Source: Bacteroides rodentium JCM 16496
GTDB taxonomy: Bacteria; Bacteroidota; Bacteroidia; Bacteroidales; Bacteroidaceae
Assembly (NCBI RefSeq): GCF_000614125.1
Contig: NZ_BAKJ01000007.1
Coordinates: 90,131 to 154,130 of the forward strand
Direction of reading: 5' to 3'
Length of the DNA stretch: 64,000 bases
Shown here: positions 1 to 8,442 of the stretch, one piece after another
Numbering within the stretch: position 1 is the first letter of the stretch
Layout: every line of letters begins with the position of its first letter
Position numbers and translations under genes: made by a program
The notes under the pieces: generated by a model
Seen by the model: only the letters and a program-made list of their open reading frames with translations
What the model was told of the DNA's origin: nothing
Databases searched by the model: none

Positions 1-761
1 CAGTTGTAGCGCAGGCGCACGCCTGATTCCACCTTGTTCACGTTCTGACCGCCGGCGCCACCGCTTCGGAAGGTGTCCCACTTGATTTCGCCTTCGTTGA
101 TGACCACGTCGAACTCTTCGGCTTCGGGAAGCACGGCTACGCTGGCGGCCGAGGTGTGTACGCGTCCTTGCGTCTCGGTGGCCGGTACGCGTTGCACGCG
201 GTGCACGCCCGATTCATACTTCAGTGTGCCATATACATTGTCGCCCGTCACGGAGCAGACGATTTCCTTGAAACCGCCGGCTGCACCTTCGTTGGCGCTG
301 GATATCTCCATTCTCCATCCCTTGGATTCGCAGTACTTGGTGTACATGCGGAAGAGGTCTCCGGCAAAGATGGCCGCTTCGTCGCCACCCGTACCGCCAC
401 GTATCTCGAGGATGGCATTGCGACCGTCCTGCGGGTCGGCGGGGACGAGCAGCAGCTTTATCTGCTCTTCCAGTTCCGGTTGGCGGGTTTGGCAGGCATC
501 CAGCTCTTCGCGTGCCATTTCGCGCATCTCCTGGTCTGTTTCGTTGGCAATGATTTCTTTGGCCTCTTCGATGCCGCTCAGTACCTGCATGTACTCCTTG
601 CGGGCATTCATCAGGTCGCCCAGTTCTTTATATTCTTTGGTGAGCTTGACGTAACGCTTCTGGTCGGCAATCACTGCCGGGTCTGTAATCAAGGTCGATA
701 CTTCTTCGAAGCGGGCGACAAGCCCTTCCAGCTTCTCAAGTATGGTGTTATTTTCTGCCAT
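1..761 (-). CDS. prfA: Peptide chain release factor 1 (partial, C-terminus outside window)
   Basis: Class I release factor that frees the finished peptide at UAA and UAG codons on the ribosome. About 253 of the usual ~360 residues are in the window; the frame is open through base 1. The catalytic GGQ motif is visible at about residues 237-239, inside the context SGGAGGQNVNK, and the coiled N-terminal domain begins MAENNTILEKLEG. The start at 761 overlaps the end of the upstream small membrane protein gene by 14 bp. It lies downstream of purM on the same strand, an order common in Bacteroides. RF1 is preferred over RF2 because of the N-terminal domain and the lack of an internal programmed frameshift. 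Confidence 0.95.
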   Translation of the reverse strand, partial: MAENNTILEKLEGLVARFEEVSTLITDPAVIADQKRYVKLTKEYKELGDLMNARKEYMQVLSGIEEAKEIIANETDQEMREMAREELDACQTRQPELEEQIKLLLVPADPQDGRNAILEIRGGTGGDEAAIFAGDLFRMYTKYCESKGWRMEISSANEGAAGGFKEIVCSVTGDNVYGTLKYESGVHRVQRVPATETQGRVHTSAASVAVLPEAEEFDVVINEGEIKWDTFRSGGAGGQNVNKVESGVRLRYN

Positions 762-1029
762 TTGATTCTAAAAATACGGTAAGTAGAGCCGTCATTATTA
801 ATATTAGAATGAAGAAAACCACCCATTGCCATGCAGGTGTTTTCTTCTTTTTGATGTTGATGTAGTTACTTCCCACAAAAGAACCGACAAAACCTCCCAT
901 CATGATGCCAAGGTTTTTGATATACGGGCAATCAAGCCATGTCCCTATGCCAATGCCTAAAGCACACAACGAGATACCCGCTAATAAAAACAAGCATCCT
1001 TTGTCTGGGTTTTGCTTTGTTGCATTCAT
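748..1029 (-). CDS. Small membrane protein of unknown function
   Basis: A 93-residue protein I do not recognise. It has a Lys-rich cytoplasmic-looking start, a hydrophobic segment at about 12-27, a Gly-rich stretch (MMGGFVGSFVGS) at about 43-54, a KKKK turn, and a strong C-terminal membrane helix at about 68-87. Two or three membrane passes are likely. It sits between purM (2 bp gap) and prfA (14 bp overlap), so it is probably translated from the same message. The Gly-rich first half recalls AtpI/Gly-zipper membrane proteins, but the match is too weak to name. Confidence 0.7.
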   Translation of the reverse strand: MNATKQNPDKGCLFLLAGISLCALGIGIGTWLDCPYIKNLGIMMGGFVGSFVGSNYINIKKKKTPAWQWVVFFILILIMTALLTVFLESNGRK

Positions 1030-1031
1030 GT

Positions 1032-2201
1032 CTAATACTTGAACTCTCCGAATTCACTCTTGATAATCAGCTCTTTCTTGTCACTTTCTTCCACGCGGCC
1101 TACAATCTGTGCATCGATGTTGAAACTCTTTGAAATAGCAATCACCTCTTCTGCATGTTCGGGAGAAAGGTACACTTCCAGGCGATGTCCCATATTGAAC
1201 ACCTTGTACATTTCGCTCCAGTCCGTATCGCTCTGCTCCTTGATGGTCTTGAACAACGGTGGAACGGGGAAGAGATTGTCTTTGATGACACGGCAGTTGT
1301 CTCCCACAAAGTGCAGTACCTTGGTTTGTGCGCCGCCCGAGCAGTGTACCATACCGTGGATTTGGGGACGGAGCGCATCAAGCAGTTTCTTTACTACCGG
1401 TGCGTAGGTGCGGGTGGGGGAAAGTACCAGCTTTCCTGCATCCAGCGGACTGTCTTCGACGCTGTCTGTCAGTTTCAGCTTGCCACTGTATACCAGCTCT
1501 TCGGGTACAGCCTTGTCATAGCTTTCGGGATATTTCTCTGCCAGGTATTTGGAGAATACATCGTGGCGCGCCGAGGTCAGACCGTTGCTGCCCATACCGC
1601 CGTTGTATTCTTTCTCATAAGTTGCCTGGCCGTAGGATGCCAGACCTACAATCACATCGCTCGGACGGATATTGGCATTGTCTATAACATCTGAGCGCTT
1701 CATGCGGCAGGTCACTGTCGAGTCTACGATAATGGTACGTACAAGGTCGCCCACGTCGGCTGTTTCGCCGCCGGTGGCATAGACGCCTACTCCCATTTCG
1801 CGGAGTTCGGCAAGCAGTTCGTCCGTGCCGTTGATGATGGCCGAGATTACTTCGCCGGGGATGAGCAGTTTGTTACGTCCGATGGTGGAGGATACCAGAA
1901 TGTTGTCTACCGCACCCACGCAAAGCAGGTCGTCGATGTTCATAATCAGTGCATCTTGTGCAATGCCTTTCCACACGCCCAGGTCGCCGGTCTCCTTCCA
2001 GTACATATAGGCAAGACTGGACTTGGTGCCTGCTCCATCGGCATGCATAATGTTGCAATACTCAGGGTCTCCGCCCAAAATGTCGGGAATAATTTTGCAG
2101 AATGCCTGCGGGAAAATACCTTTGTCGATATTCTTGATGGCGTTGTGCACATCTTCCTTTGATGCGCTGACGCCCCGCATCATGTATCGTTGATTACTCA
2201 T
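1032..2201 (-). CDS. purM: Phosphoribosylformylglycinamidine cyclo-ligase (AIR synthase)
   Basis: ATP-dependent ring closure of FGAM to aminoimidazole ribonucleotide, step five of purine synthesis. The 389-residue protein is longer than the ~345 of enterobacterial PurM, as is usual for the Bacteroidetes form. Typical AIR-synthase features are HADGAGTKSSLAY (about 52-64), the NIDDLLCVGA segment (about 88-97), GGETADVGDLV (about 143-153) and the C-terminal VHCSGGAQTK and NMGHRLEVY segments. A good promoter lies just upstream (2231-2261). The upstream neighbour on this strand is the HepT toxin gene, separated by a hairpin. purC lies about 5 kb away in the same window. Confidence 0.93.
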   Translation of the reverse strand: MSNQRYMMRGVSASKEDVHNAIKNIDKGIFPQAFCKIIPDILGGDPEYCNIMHADGAGTKSSLAYMYWKETGDLGVWKGIAQDALIMNIDDLLCVGAVDNILVSSTIGRNKLLIPGEVISAIINGTDELLAELREMGVGVYATGGETADVGDLVRTIIVDSTVTCRMKRSDVIDNANIRPSDVIVGLASYGQATYEKEYNGGMGSNGLTSARHDVFSKYLAEKYPESYDKAVPEELVYSGKLKLTDSVEDSPLDAGKLVLSPTRTYAPVVKKLLDALRPQIHGMVHCSGGAQTKVLHFVGDNCRVIKDNLFPVPPLFKTIKEQSDTDWSEMYKVFNMGHRLEVYLSPEHAEEVIAISKSFNIDAQIVGRVEESDKKELIIKSEFGEFKY

Positions 2202-2230
2202 GAGATAATAGGTTTGTTCAATTGAATGCG

Positions 2231-2261
2231 CAAAGATACATCTAATCTTCTACAACACAAA
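2231..2261 (-). promoter_or_regulatory. Promoter of purM, -33 box inside a hairpin arm
   Basis: Read on the minus strand: TTTG at 2261-2258, a 19-bp spacer, then TATCTTTG at 2238-2231, which fits the Bacteroides TTTG / TAnnTTTG consensus. The -33 box is the edge of the hairpin at 2258-2299, so terminator and promoter are physically joined. Confidence 0.65.
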
Positions 2262-2299
2262 GCGAGGCACAAAGTTTCTCGCCTTTGTGCCTCGCTTGT
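2258..2299 (-). terminator. Hairpin copy 1 (end of mntA-hepT, upstream of purM)
   Basis: Perfect 15-bp inverted repeat, AAGCGAGGCACAAAG at 2260-2274 and its complement at 2283-2297, with an 8-base loop. The 42-bp block is identical at 40 positions to the block at 3040-3081. It lies 31 bp beyond the hepT stop codon and probably ends that transcript. It lacks a long T tract, so termination is inferred. Confidence 0.6.
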
Positions 2300-2329
2300 A
2301 TATATAGCCATCTTGTCATGGTAATGATT

Positions 2330-2677
2330 TCATTCGAATTCTTTATAAATCTTTTCTATGGCTGGTTTCAGTTCCGGTATGTCATATTCAATGGTGTCCC
2401 AAAGCTGCTTGGGCTTTATTTTGTAATAGCCGTGTACAAGAACATGGCGCATTCCTTCTATTACCTCCCAATCGACTTCCGGATGTGAAGCACGGAATTC
2501 TTTAGTTAGCATATAGACTGCTTCCCCAATGATTTCTACATGTTTCACAAAACCATAAAAAATGATGGAATCATTGTTTATCATTTCAAAAGTGTAGCGG
2601 TTCTTGTTTTCGAGCAAGATATCAATAGATGATAAGATATGTTCTATTCTTCCTTTGTCTTTAATTGTTTCTCTCAT
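2330..2677 (-). CDS. hepT: HepT-like HEPN toxin (type VII toxin-antitoxin)
   Basis: Small all-helical HEPN (DUF86) protein of 115 residues, a ribonuclease-type toxin in characterised HepT-MntA pairs. The RX4HXY signature is intact: RHVLVHGY at about residues 82-89. In studied systems the partner MntA silences HepT by attaching AMP units to the Tyr of this motif, and that Tyr is present here. The gene overlaps the end of mntA by 17 bp, so the two are translationally linked with antitoxin first. Toxicity in this strain is an inference from motif conservation. Confidence 0.85.
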   Translation of the reverse strand: MRETIKDKGRIEHILSSIDILLENKNRYTFEMINNDSIIFYGFVKHVEIIGEAVYMLTKEFRASHPEVDWEVIEGMRHVLVHGYYKIKPKQLWDTIEYDIPELKPAIEKIYKEFE

Positions 2678-2969
2678 AGATAAGGATTTTATCTTGTTGT
2701 ACGCTGTCTATGGCAAAAGGTAACAGTCCGTCTTCATCAACTAAATCGACACTCCGTTTCAGTATCTTTTTCAAGGAATTGATGATGCGGGAGATGGTGA
2801 ATAAAGTGACCCGTTCGTTATCAGCATATTGTACCAATATGTCTATATCGCTTTCCGAAGTTTCCTCTCCTCTTGAGCATGAACCGAATAGCCACGCCTT
2901 GTTTATCGGTTGCCCGGCGAAGTATTGCTGTATCTTGGGAATAAGAAGCTGAATTTCTTTATTCATCAT
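2661..2969 (-). CDS. mntA: MntA-like nucleotidyltransferase antitoxin
   Basis: Minimal nucleotidyltransferase of 102 residues. The GSX10DXD active-site motif is complete: GSCSRGEETSESDIDIL at about residues 29-45. Characterised relatives transfer AMP from ATP to a Tyr of the HEPN toxin HepT and so neutralise it. It is the first gene of the pair and overlaps hepT. A promoter of the Bacteroides type lies at 3013-3043. The pair sits alone between two copies of a 42-bp hairpin block and has no functional link to purM or lemA on either side, which suggests that it arrived as a cassette. Confidence 0.85.
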   Translation of the reverse strand: MMNKEIQLLIPKIQQYFAGQPINKAWLFGSCSRGEETSESDIDILVQYADNERVTLFTISRIINSLKKILKRSVDLVDEDGLLPFAIDSVQQDKILIYERNN

Positions 2970-3012
2970 GGCTCTATCTGGTTATGGTTATTTAGTACTT
3001 CAATGTATTATA

Positions 3013-3043
3013 CAAAATTACTTTATTCTTTTTATATATCAAA
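3013..3043 (-). promoter_or_regulatory. Promoter of mntA-hepT, -33 box inside a hairpin arm
   Basis: On the minus strand: TTTG at 3043-3040, a 19-bp spacer, then TAATTTTG at 3020-3013. The geometry and the use of the hairpin edge as -33 box match the purM promoter at 2231-2261 exactly. Confidence 0.6.
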
Positions 3044-3081
3044 GCGAGGCACAAAGTTTCTTGACTTTGTGCCTCGCTTGT
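3040..3081 (-). terminator. Hairpin copy 2 (end of lemA, upstream of mntA)
   Basis: Same 15-bp inverted repeat as copy 1 (arms 3042-3056 and 3065-3079), differing only at two loop bases. It begins 16 bp beyond the lemA stop codon and probably ends that transcript. Confidence 0.6.
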
Positions 3082-3096
3082 TGAGTTGTACATTTA

Positions 3097-3687
3097 TCAG
3101 AATTGTACCTGGGGAGCTTGTTCCGCTCCTTCTGCCGCTTCGAAATAAGCTCGTTTCTCAAAACCGAAAAGACCGGCAAGGATATTCTTGGGGAAACGGC
3201 GAATGGCTGTATTGAAGTTCTTGGCTGCATTGTTGAAGTTGGTACGTGCTACGTTGATACGGTTTTCCGTACCTTCCAGCTGTGCTTGCAGTTCTAGGAA
3301 ATTCTGGTTTGCCTTCAAATCCGGATAGTTTTCTGTGATGGCAAGCAATTTGCCGAGGGCGGAAGTCACCGCACCTTGTGCTTTCTGATATTCAGCCAGC
3401 TTTTCCGGAGTAAGGTCTGCAGCATCCACTTTGATTTGAGTGGCTTTGCTGCGGGCTTCTACTACACCTTCCAGTGTTTCCTTCTCGTGCGTGGCATATC
3501 CTTTCACGGTATTCACCAAGTTCGGAATCAGGTCGGCACGGCGTTGGTATTGGGTTTCTACGTTCGACCATTGTCCGCTGACATTTTCGTCCATGGTTAC
3601 GAGTCCGTTATAGCCGGTTACACCCCAAATGGCGAGAAGAGCTATAACAACGATAATGATAATGGTTGATTTCTTCATACTTTTCAT
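3097..3687 (-). CDS. lemA: LemA family membrane protein
   Basis: Protein of 196 residues with one N-terminal membrane helix (about 6-25, IIIIVVIALLAIWGVTGY) followed by the helical LemA domain: WSNVETQYQRRADLIPNLVNTVKGYA and, near the end, FNTAIRRFPKNILAGLFGFEKRAYFEA, the usual closing motif. The biochemical role of LemA is not established; the family is tied to envelope biology. It lies downstream of a TPM-domain gene, a very common pairing, although here a palindromic repeat has entered the gap. The C-terminus is followed by hairpin copy 2. Confidence 0.92.
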   Translation of the reverse strand: MKSMKKSTIIIIVVIALLAIWGVTGYNGLVTMDENVSGQWSNVETQYQRRADLIPNLVNTVKGYATHEKETLEGVVEARSKATQIKVDAADLTPEKLAEYQKAQGAVTSALGKLLAITENYPDLKANQNFLELQAQLEGTENRINVARTNFNNAAKNFNTAIRRFPKNILAGLFGFEKRAYFEAAEGAEQAPQVQF

Positions 3688-3808
3688 TTTTAAGCCTTAC
3701 CTCCGATTCCTCTCCGATAGAGAGAGGGGAGGAGGGGAAGGCAGTTATTAATCATTTAATTATATTCTTAATGTAAACGTCTTATTTCTTTTCAGTATCC
3801 TCTGAGGT

Positions 3809-3930
3809 TGTGTCAAAATTCACCACAGATTACACGGATTAACACAGAATGAACTTAATTTACTGATAATCAAAGATGCTTATCTGTGCAAATCTGTGTA
3901 ATCTGTGGTGGATACCAGTTTTGACACACC
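3809..3930. repeat. Palindromic dispersed repeat, CACAGATTA family (copy 1)
   Basis: Long imperfect inverted repeat. TGTGTCAAAATTCACCACAG on the left is answered by CTGTGGTGGATACCAGTTTTGACACA on the right, with inner arms built on ACAGATTACAC and GTGTAATCTGT. It occupies most of the gap between the TPM gene and lemA. Related copies lie at 18645-18683, 23843-23922, 27605-27683, 29721-29782 and 61689-61770. Confidence 0.75.
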
Positions 3931-3947
3931 CTCTTGGGGGTGAGGCT

Positions 3948-4856
3948 TTAGAACCGGGAACCGGCTCCTCCACCACCTCCCATACCGCCTCCGAAGCTGC
4001 CGCCGCTGAAGCCTCCTCCGCCACCTCCGCCGAAGAGTCCTCCACCACCGAAGATGACCGGACCACCTCCGCCTCCTCCCCGGTAGTTTTCATCGTATGA
4101 CTGCTGGCGGCGCACTACTTTATGTCCGCAATTGCGGCAGGTGTAGGTCACATCTTCTGTTTTTATGCCGTTGTGGCGTGCGATGAGTTGGCTGGTGCTA
4201 CGTTGCAGTTTATGCTGTCCGCAGTTGGGGCATTTGTTGGCGGCTCGTAGCGCTATGATGCTAATAGCAATCCCTACCCCGATGATACCGAGGAACATCA
4301 GGATGACAATTCCCACGTCATCGCCTTCGTCATCGGGCGTATCATTCACCATAGTGCCGTCAAGACGTGAACAGACAGCCTTTATACCCGCTACCATTCC
4401 GGCATCCCAATTACCGTCTTTCAGATAGGGAATCATGTATTTGGTCTGTATGCGTTTGCAGATGGCATCAGGAAGGTCTCCTTCCAAACCGTATCCCGTA
4501 TAAAACTGGATGCAGCGTTGGTCGGTTACCAGCAGAATGACCAAACCGTTGTTTTTCTCTTTTTTCCCTACTCCCCATTCATTGAGCAGCTGGTGTGAGA
4601 AATCAAAACAGTCTTCTTGTCCGATGGAGGGAACAACGGCAACTACCGTTTCAATGCCGGTCTGCTGCTCCAATGCATAGAGCATACGGTCTATATTGTC
4701 ACATGCCTCCGTTGATAGAATTCCGGCTGGGTTGCACACATAGCGTGTCTTGTCCTGAAGGTGTACTTTAGGAATATTCTTAGTGGTGTAGACTTCTTGT
4801 GCCTGCAAGGATAAGAGCAGGCATAAGAAGAATGCTATGGAAATAAATCGTCTCAT
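3948..4856 (-). CDS. TPM-domain protein with zinc ribbon and Gly-rich tail (YgcG-like)
   Basis: Secreted or membrane-anchored TPM (TLP18.3/Psb32/MOLO-1) domain protein, 302 residues from the preferred start. The Met at 4856 begins a clean signal peptide, MRRFISIAFFLCLLLSLQAQ; the frame extends 13 codons upstream but those residues would bury it. The TPM domain follows (about 40-160; GYGLEGDLPDA), then a membrane helix (about 175-195), two CxxC pairs (CPNCGQ, CRNCGHK) forming a zinc ribbon, and a very Gly-rich tail ending SRF. The order TPM gene then lemA is typical. Activity is unknown; some TPM proteins are phosphatases. Confidence 0.85.
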   Translation of the reverse strand: MRRFISIAFFLCLLLSLQAQEVYTTKNIPKVHLQDKTRYVCNPAGILSTEACDNIDRMLYALEQQTGIETVVAVVPSIGQEDCFDFSHQLLNEWGVGKKEKNNGLVILLVTDQRCIQFYTGYGLEGDLPDAICKRIQTKYMIPYLKDGNWDAGMVAGIKAVCSRLDGTMVNDTPDDEGDDVGIVILMFLGIIGVGIAISIIALRAANKCPNCGQHKLQRSTSQLIARHNGIKTEDVTYTCRNCGHKVVRRQQSYDENYRGGGGGGPVIFGGGGLFGGGGGGGFSGGSFGGGMGGGGGAGSRF

Positions 4857-4896
4857 ACTACCAGTATTTGTTGTAGCGAAGATAGGTAAAATCACA

Positions 4897-5892
4897 TCAA
4901 TGTATGTATTTTCCTACGAATTTCTTTACATGTTCGGTGTATTCCTGCGGATAATCCTTGTAAGACATGGCATGCGTGGCACCGGGCACAATCCATAATT
5001 CTTTGGGTTCGGGCTTGGCTTCGTAGAGGGGATAAACCATCCAAGTTGGCACAAAGGTGTCGGCGTCACCGTGGATGAAGAGCATCGGCAAAGTGCATTT
5101 TTTAACTTGCTCCAAAGCAGAGGCTTCCAGGAAGTCCCATCCGTACTCTTGCCGGCAGAGCCAGTTTGCTGTATGCAGAAGAGGGAAGGCGGGCAGGTTG
5201 AACTGTGCTTTCAGCTCTCCGCGAAACTCGTCCCATACGCTTGTGTAGCCGCAGTCTTCTACGAAACACTTGATGAAAGGCTGTTGGTATTGACCATGCT
5301 CCACTTCGCCGGATACCATCATGGTGGTGGCGGCTCCCATGGAGATGCCGTGTACTACCATCTCTGTGCTGCGGGATGCTATGCTGTCTGTATGGCTGCG
5401 CCCGAAGAGTTCGTCGGCGGTTTCGGTCCATTGCAGTACGTCAAGCCGGTCTTTCCAACCCATCTGTGCATGGTTTCCCTCGCTCATCCCGTGTCCGTAG
5501 AGGTCGGGCAGCAAGATGTTGAAGTCCATCTCCTTGCTGTACAGATAGCCTATCATCAGCATGCGCACGGCATTATCAGTATATCCGTGTACGATGACTG
5601 CTGTTTTTGGGGTGGGGCGGGCGGCGGCAACGTAGAGTGCGTGTAGCGTCTCTCCATGGTCGTTCTCAATGTAGAAGTCTTTCAATGCCCCTACGGTCAC
5701 CAGACTGTCTACCCACGGTTGCAGTTCGGGATATTGCTCGAACATGAAGTTGTAGGATTCGGCAATGTTGCGACTGCGTGTGATAAGGTCTTCGGGTTTC
5801 AGAGCATGCCCCAGCATATAGTACCCTCCGCACAGTAGTACGGTGCAGAGGGCAGCCAGACCGAGAATCGAATATTTTATGGTTTTCTTCAT
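4897..5892 (-). CDS. Membrane-anchored alpha/beta hydrolase
   Basis: Serine hydrolase of 331 residues with an N-terminal membrane anchor (about 8-26). The fold markers are VIVHGYTDN (oxyanion region, about 98-106), the nucleophile elbow GISMGA (about 181-186), the acid in FIHGDADTFVP, and the catalytic His in PGATHAMSY close to the C-terminus. The class resembles BAAT/YqiA-like esterases of Bacteroides; the substrate is unknown. The start codon shares one base with the end of aroE upstream, so the two are co-translated. Confidence 0.85.
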   Translation of the reverse strand: MKKTIKYSILGLAALCTVLLCGGYYMLGHALKPEDLITRSRNIAESYNFMFEQYPELQPWVDSLVTVGALKDFYIENDHGETLHALYVAAARPTPKTAVIVHGYTDNAVRMLMIGYLYSKEMDFNILLPDLYGHGMSEGNHAQMGWKDRLDVLQWTETADELFGRSHTDSIASRSTEMVVHGISMGAATTMMVSGEVEHGQYQQPFIKCFVEDCGYTSVWDEFRGELKAQFNLPAFPLLHTANWLCRQEYGWDFLEASALEQVKKCTLPMLFIHGDADTFVPTWMVYPLYEAKPEPKELWIVPGATHAMSYKDYPQEYTEHVKKFVGKYIH

Positions 5893-6638
5893 TATTTATT
5901 CCAAATTTCCCATGCAGCAAAGGCTTGCAGCAGTAACATTTCCAGACCGTTCTTAGTGACGGCTCCTTGTGCCTGGCCTTTCTTCATGAAAAGGGTTTCG
6001 TTTGGATTATATAACAAATCATAGAGCAAATGGTTGGGAGTCAGTAGTTCGTAAGGGATATTGGGACAGAAATCCACTTTGGGATACATGCCTACTGGGG
6101 TACAGTTGACAATCACTGTGTACTCTTGCATGATTTCCGGTGTCAACTCCTCATAAGTGAGGAATTTATCCTCTTTCTTGCTACGTGATACGAAGGTGCT
6201 TTTTATACCCAGGTTCTCCAGCCCGCGATATACGGCTTTCGATGCACCGCCGGTACCCAAAATCAGGGCTTTCTTGTGTTGTGGTTGCAAAAGTGGTTCT
6301 ATGGATTGTGTAAATCCTATGATGTCGGAGTTGTAGCCGACCAGTTTCACTTTGCCTTTGGGGAGGCGGATAATCTTAATGACATTGACGGCGCCTATCT
6401 TGGCCGTATCTTTGTCCAGTTCGTCCAGGTAGGGGATGACTTGCTCCTTGTAAGGGATAGTTACATTCAGTCCACAGAGGTTGGGATTTTCCTCGATAAC
6501 TTCCATGAAATCCTCGATACGTGGAATTTCGAAGTTTACATATTCTGCATCAATATTTTCTGCTGTGAATTTCTCATTGAAATATCCTATTGAGAAGGAA
6601 TGCTTCAACGGATAACCTATTAAACCGTATTTCTGCAT
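5892..6638 (-). CDS. aroE: Shikimate dehydrogenase
   Basis: NADPH-dependent reduction of 3-dehydroshikimate to shikimate in aromatic amino acid synthesis. Length 248, slightly below the usual 270 as in other Bacteroides. Visible motifs are the shikimate-binding HSFS (about 13-16), NVTIPYKEQ with the catalytic Lys (about 59-67), the Rossmann loop LGTGGASKAVY (about 127-137), NCTPVGMYP (about 178-186), and NGLEMLLLQA at the C-terminus. It is followed directly by the hydrolase gene and preceded 31 bp upstream by ubiE. Confidence 0.95.
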   Translation of the reverse strand: MQKYGLIGYPLKHSFSIGYFNEKFTAENIDAEYVNFEIPRIEDFMEVIEENPNLCGLNVTIPYKEQVIPYLDELDKDTAKIGAVNVIKIIRLPKGKVKLVGYNSDIIGFTQSIEPLLQPQHKKALILGTGGASKAVYRGLENLGIKSTFVSRSKKEDKFLTYEELTPEIMQEYTVIVNCTPVGMYPKVDFCPNIPYELLTPNHLLYDLLYNPNETLFMKKGQAQGAVTKNGLEMLLLQAFAAWEIWNK

Positions 6639-6669
6639 AATGGGGGGTGTGTTAAAGGGAAATTAATGA

Positions 6670-7407
6670 TTATTTTCTGGCTGTGTACAACGTGCATACT
6701 CCGAAAGTCAGCCGCTTGAAGTGCACTTCGCTGAAGCCTGCCTTGCGGATTACCTCCTGCATCACTTCTCCTTGCGGGAAGGCGCGAATACTTTCCGGTA
6801 GATAGGTGTAGGCGCTGTTGTCTTTCGAAATACATTTACCGAGCAGGGGGATGACAACTTTGGAGTAGATGGTGAACAACTGTTTCATCGGGAAGCGGTC
6901 CGGTGTAGAGAGTTCCAGTATGACGAGATGTCCGCCGGTCTTTAGTACGCGGCACATCTCGGACAGTCCCTTGTCCAGCCCTTCGAAGTTGCGGATACCG
7001 AACGCTACGGTCACGGCGTCGAAGCTTTCGTCGGCAAACGAGAGGGAGGTGCAGTCCTCCCGGGCAAATGAAATCTTGTCCGAGAGGTGCGTCTGCTTTA
7101 CTTTTTCACGTCCCACGTTCATCATGCCTTCCGAGATGTCGGTGCCAATCAGGCTGTCGGGTTGCAGTTCGCGGCATGCAAGGATGGCGAAATCGCCGGT
7201 GCCGGTAGCTACGTCCATAATACGCCGGGGGCGGAAAGGACGGAGGTACTTGATTGCTTTCCTACGCCAGCTGCGGTCGATACCCATGGATAGGGTGTGA
7301 TTCAGCTTGTCGTAGGCAGGAGCGATGTTGTCGAACATTTCTTCCACTTGTTCGCTCTTCTTGCCGTCATTGCCGTAGGGCTTGATGTGTTCTTGGGGAT
7401 AGTCCAT
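6670..7407 (-). CDS. ubiE: Demethylmenaquinone methyltransferase
   Basis: SAM-dependent C-methylation of demethylmenaquinone, the last step of menaquinone synthesis; a strict anaerobe such as Bacteroides uses menaquinone with fumarate reductase. The 245-residue protein has SAM motif [13 protein letters not shown] (about 65-76), the UbiE signature [18 protein letters not shown] and the second signature FAYLPES-like [14 protein letters not shown] near the C-terminus. It sits between purC and aroE on one strand. Confidence 0.93.
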   Translation of the reverse strand: MDYPQEHIKPYGNDGKKSEQVEEMFDNIAPAYDKLNHTLSMGIDRSWRRKAIKYLRPFRPRRIMDVATGTGDFAILACRELQPDSLIGTDISEGMMNVGREKVKQTHLSDKISFAREDCTSLSFADESFDAVTVAFGIRNFEGLDKGLSEMCRVLKTGGHLVILELSTPDRFPMKQLFTIYSKVVIPLLGKCISKDNSAYTYLPESIRAFPQGEVMQEVIRKAGFSEVHFKRLTFGVCTLYTARK

Positions 7408-7410
7408 GTG

Positions 7411-7490
7411 ATAAGGGATTAAGGATTAGGGATGAGGGATTAATGATTAAGGGGCTGCGCTAATCCTTAATCCTTAATCCCTCATCCTTA
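7411..7490. terminator. Inverted repeat between purC and ubiE
   Basis: ATTAAGGATTAGGGATGAGG is mirrored by CCTTAATCCCTCATCCTTA, giving a long A/T-rich stem with a GGGGCTGCGC loop. It fills the gap after the purC stop codon and probably ends or attenuates the purC transcript. Confidence 0.5.
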
Positions 7491-8441
7491 TTTTAAGTAT
7501 TCGGTTACATTCTTTTCAATGCGTTCGGCAATGTTGCTGGTATCTTCCTTTACAAACTTCTCACCGGTGATGTGTTCGTACAGTTCGATGTAACGTTCGC
7601 TGATTGAAGTAACGATTTCGTCGGTCATTTCCGGTACTTGCTGTCCTTCCTTGCCTTGGAAGCCGTTGTCCATCAGCCATTCGCGTACAAACTCCTTGGA
7701 GAGTTGCTTTTGCGGTTCGCCATTGGCAAAACGTTCTTCGTAGCCTTCGGAGTAGAAGTAGCGGCTGGAATCGGGCGTATGGATTTCGTCCATCAGATAG
7801 ATTTTGCCGTCGTGCTTGCCAAATTCGTATTTGGTATCTACCAGAATCAATCCGCGTTCAGCAGCAATCTCGGTGCCGCGTTTGAAGAGGGCCATGGTGT
7901 ATTGCTCCAATACGGCATATTCTTCGGGTGTGGCAAGACCTTGTGCCAGGATTTCTTCTTTGGAGATGTCGGCATCGTGTTCGCCAATCTCGGCCTTTGT
8001 GGTCGGGGTGATGATGGGTTCGGGGAATTTCTGGTTTTCCTTCATTCCTTCGGGCAGTTTCACGCCGCAGATTTCACGTACGCCGCTCTTGTAGGCACGC
8101 CATGCACTGCCACAGAGGTAACCGCGTACAATCATTTCTACGGGGAATCCTTCACACATCACACCTACCGTCACCATCGGGTCGGGTGTAGCCATTTTCC
8201 AGTTGGGGCAGATGTCGGTTGTGGCATCCAGGAATTTTGCTGCAATCTGGTTCAGCATTTGTCCTTTGAAGGGAATACCTTTCGGCAATACTACGTCGAA
8301 GGCTGAGATGCGGTCGGTAGCTACCATGACCAACTTTTCACCATTGATGTTGTACACATCACGAACTTTTCCGTGATAGACACTCTTCTGTCCGGGGAAA
8401 TTGAATTCTGTTGCTGTTAATGCTTTCATATTCATTGTCAT
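7488..8441 (-). CDS. purC: SAICAR synthase
   Basis: Joins CAIR and aspartate using ATP, step seven or eight of purine synthesis. At 317 residues it is the long ADE1-like type, not the ~237-residue E. coli type. Motifs: YHGKVRDVY (about 20-28), [15 protein letters not shown] (about 38-52), the substrate segment [19 protein letters not shown], and LVDTKYEFG (about 200-208) followed by [13 protein letters not shown]. The start could be the first or second Met of MTMNMK; the annotated one follows a 1-bp gap from the VOC gene. Confidence 0.95.
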   Translation of the reverse strand: MTMNMKALTATEFNFPGQKSVYHGKVRDVYNINGEKLVMVATDRISAFDVVLPKGIPFKGQMLNQIAAKFLDATTDICPNWKMATPDPMVTVGVMCEGFPVEMIVRGYLCGSAWRAYKSGVREICGVKLPEGMKENQKFPEPIITPTTKAEIGEHDADISKEEILAQGLATPEEYAVLEQYTMALFKRGTEIAAERGLILVDTKYEFGKHDGKIYLMDEIHTPDSSRYFYSEGYEERFANGEPQKQLSKEFVREWLMDNGFQGKEGQQVPEMTDEIVTSISERYIELYEHITGEKFVKEDTSNIAERIEKNVTEYLK

Positions 8442-8442
8442 A

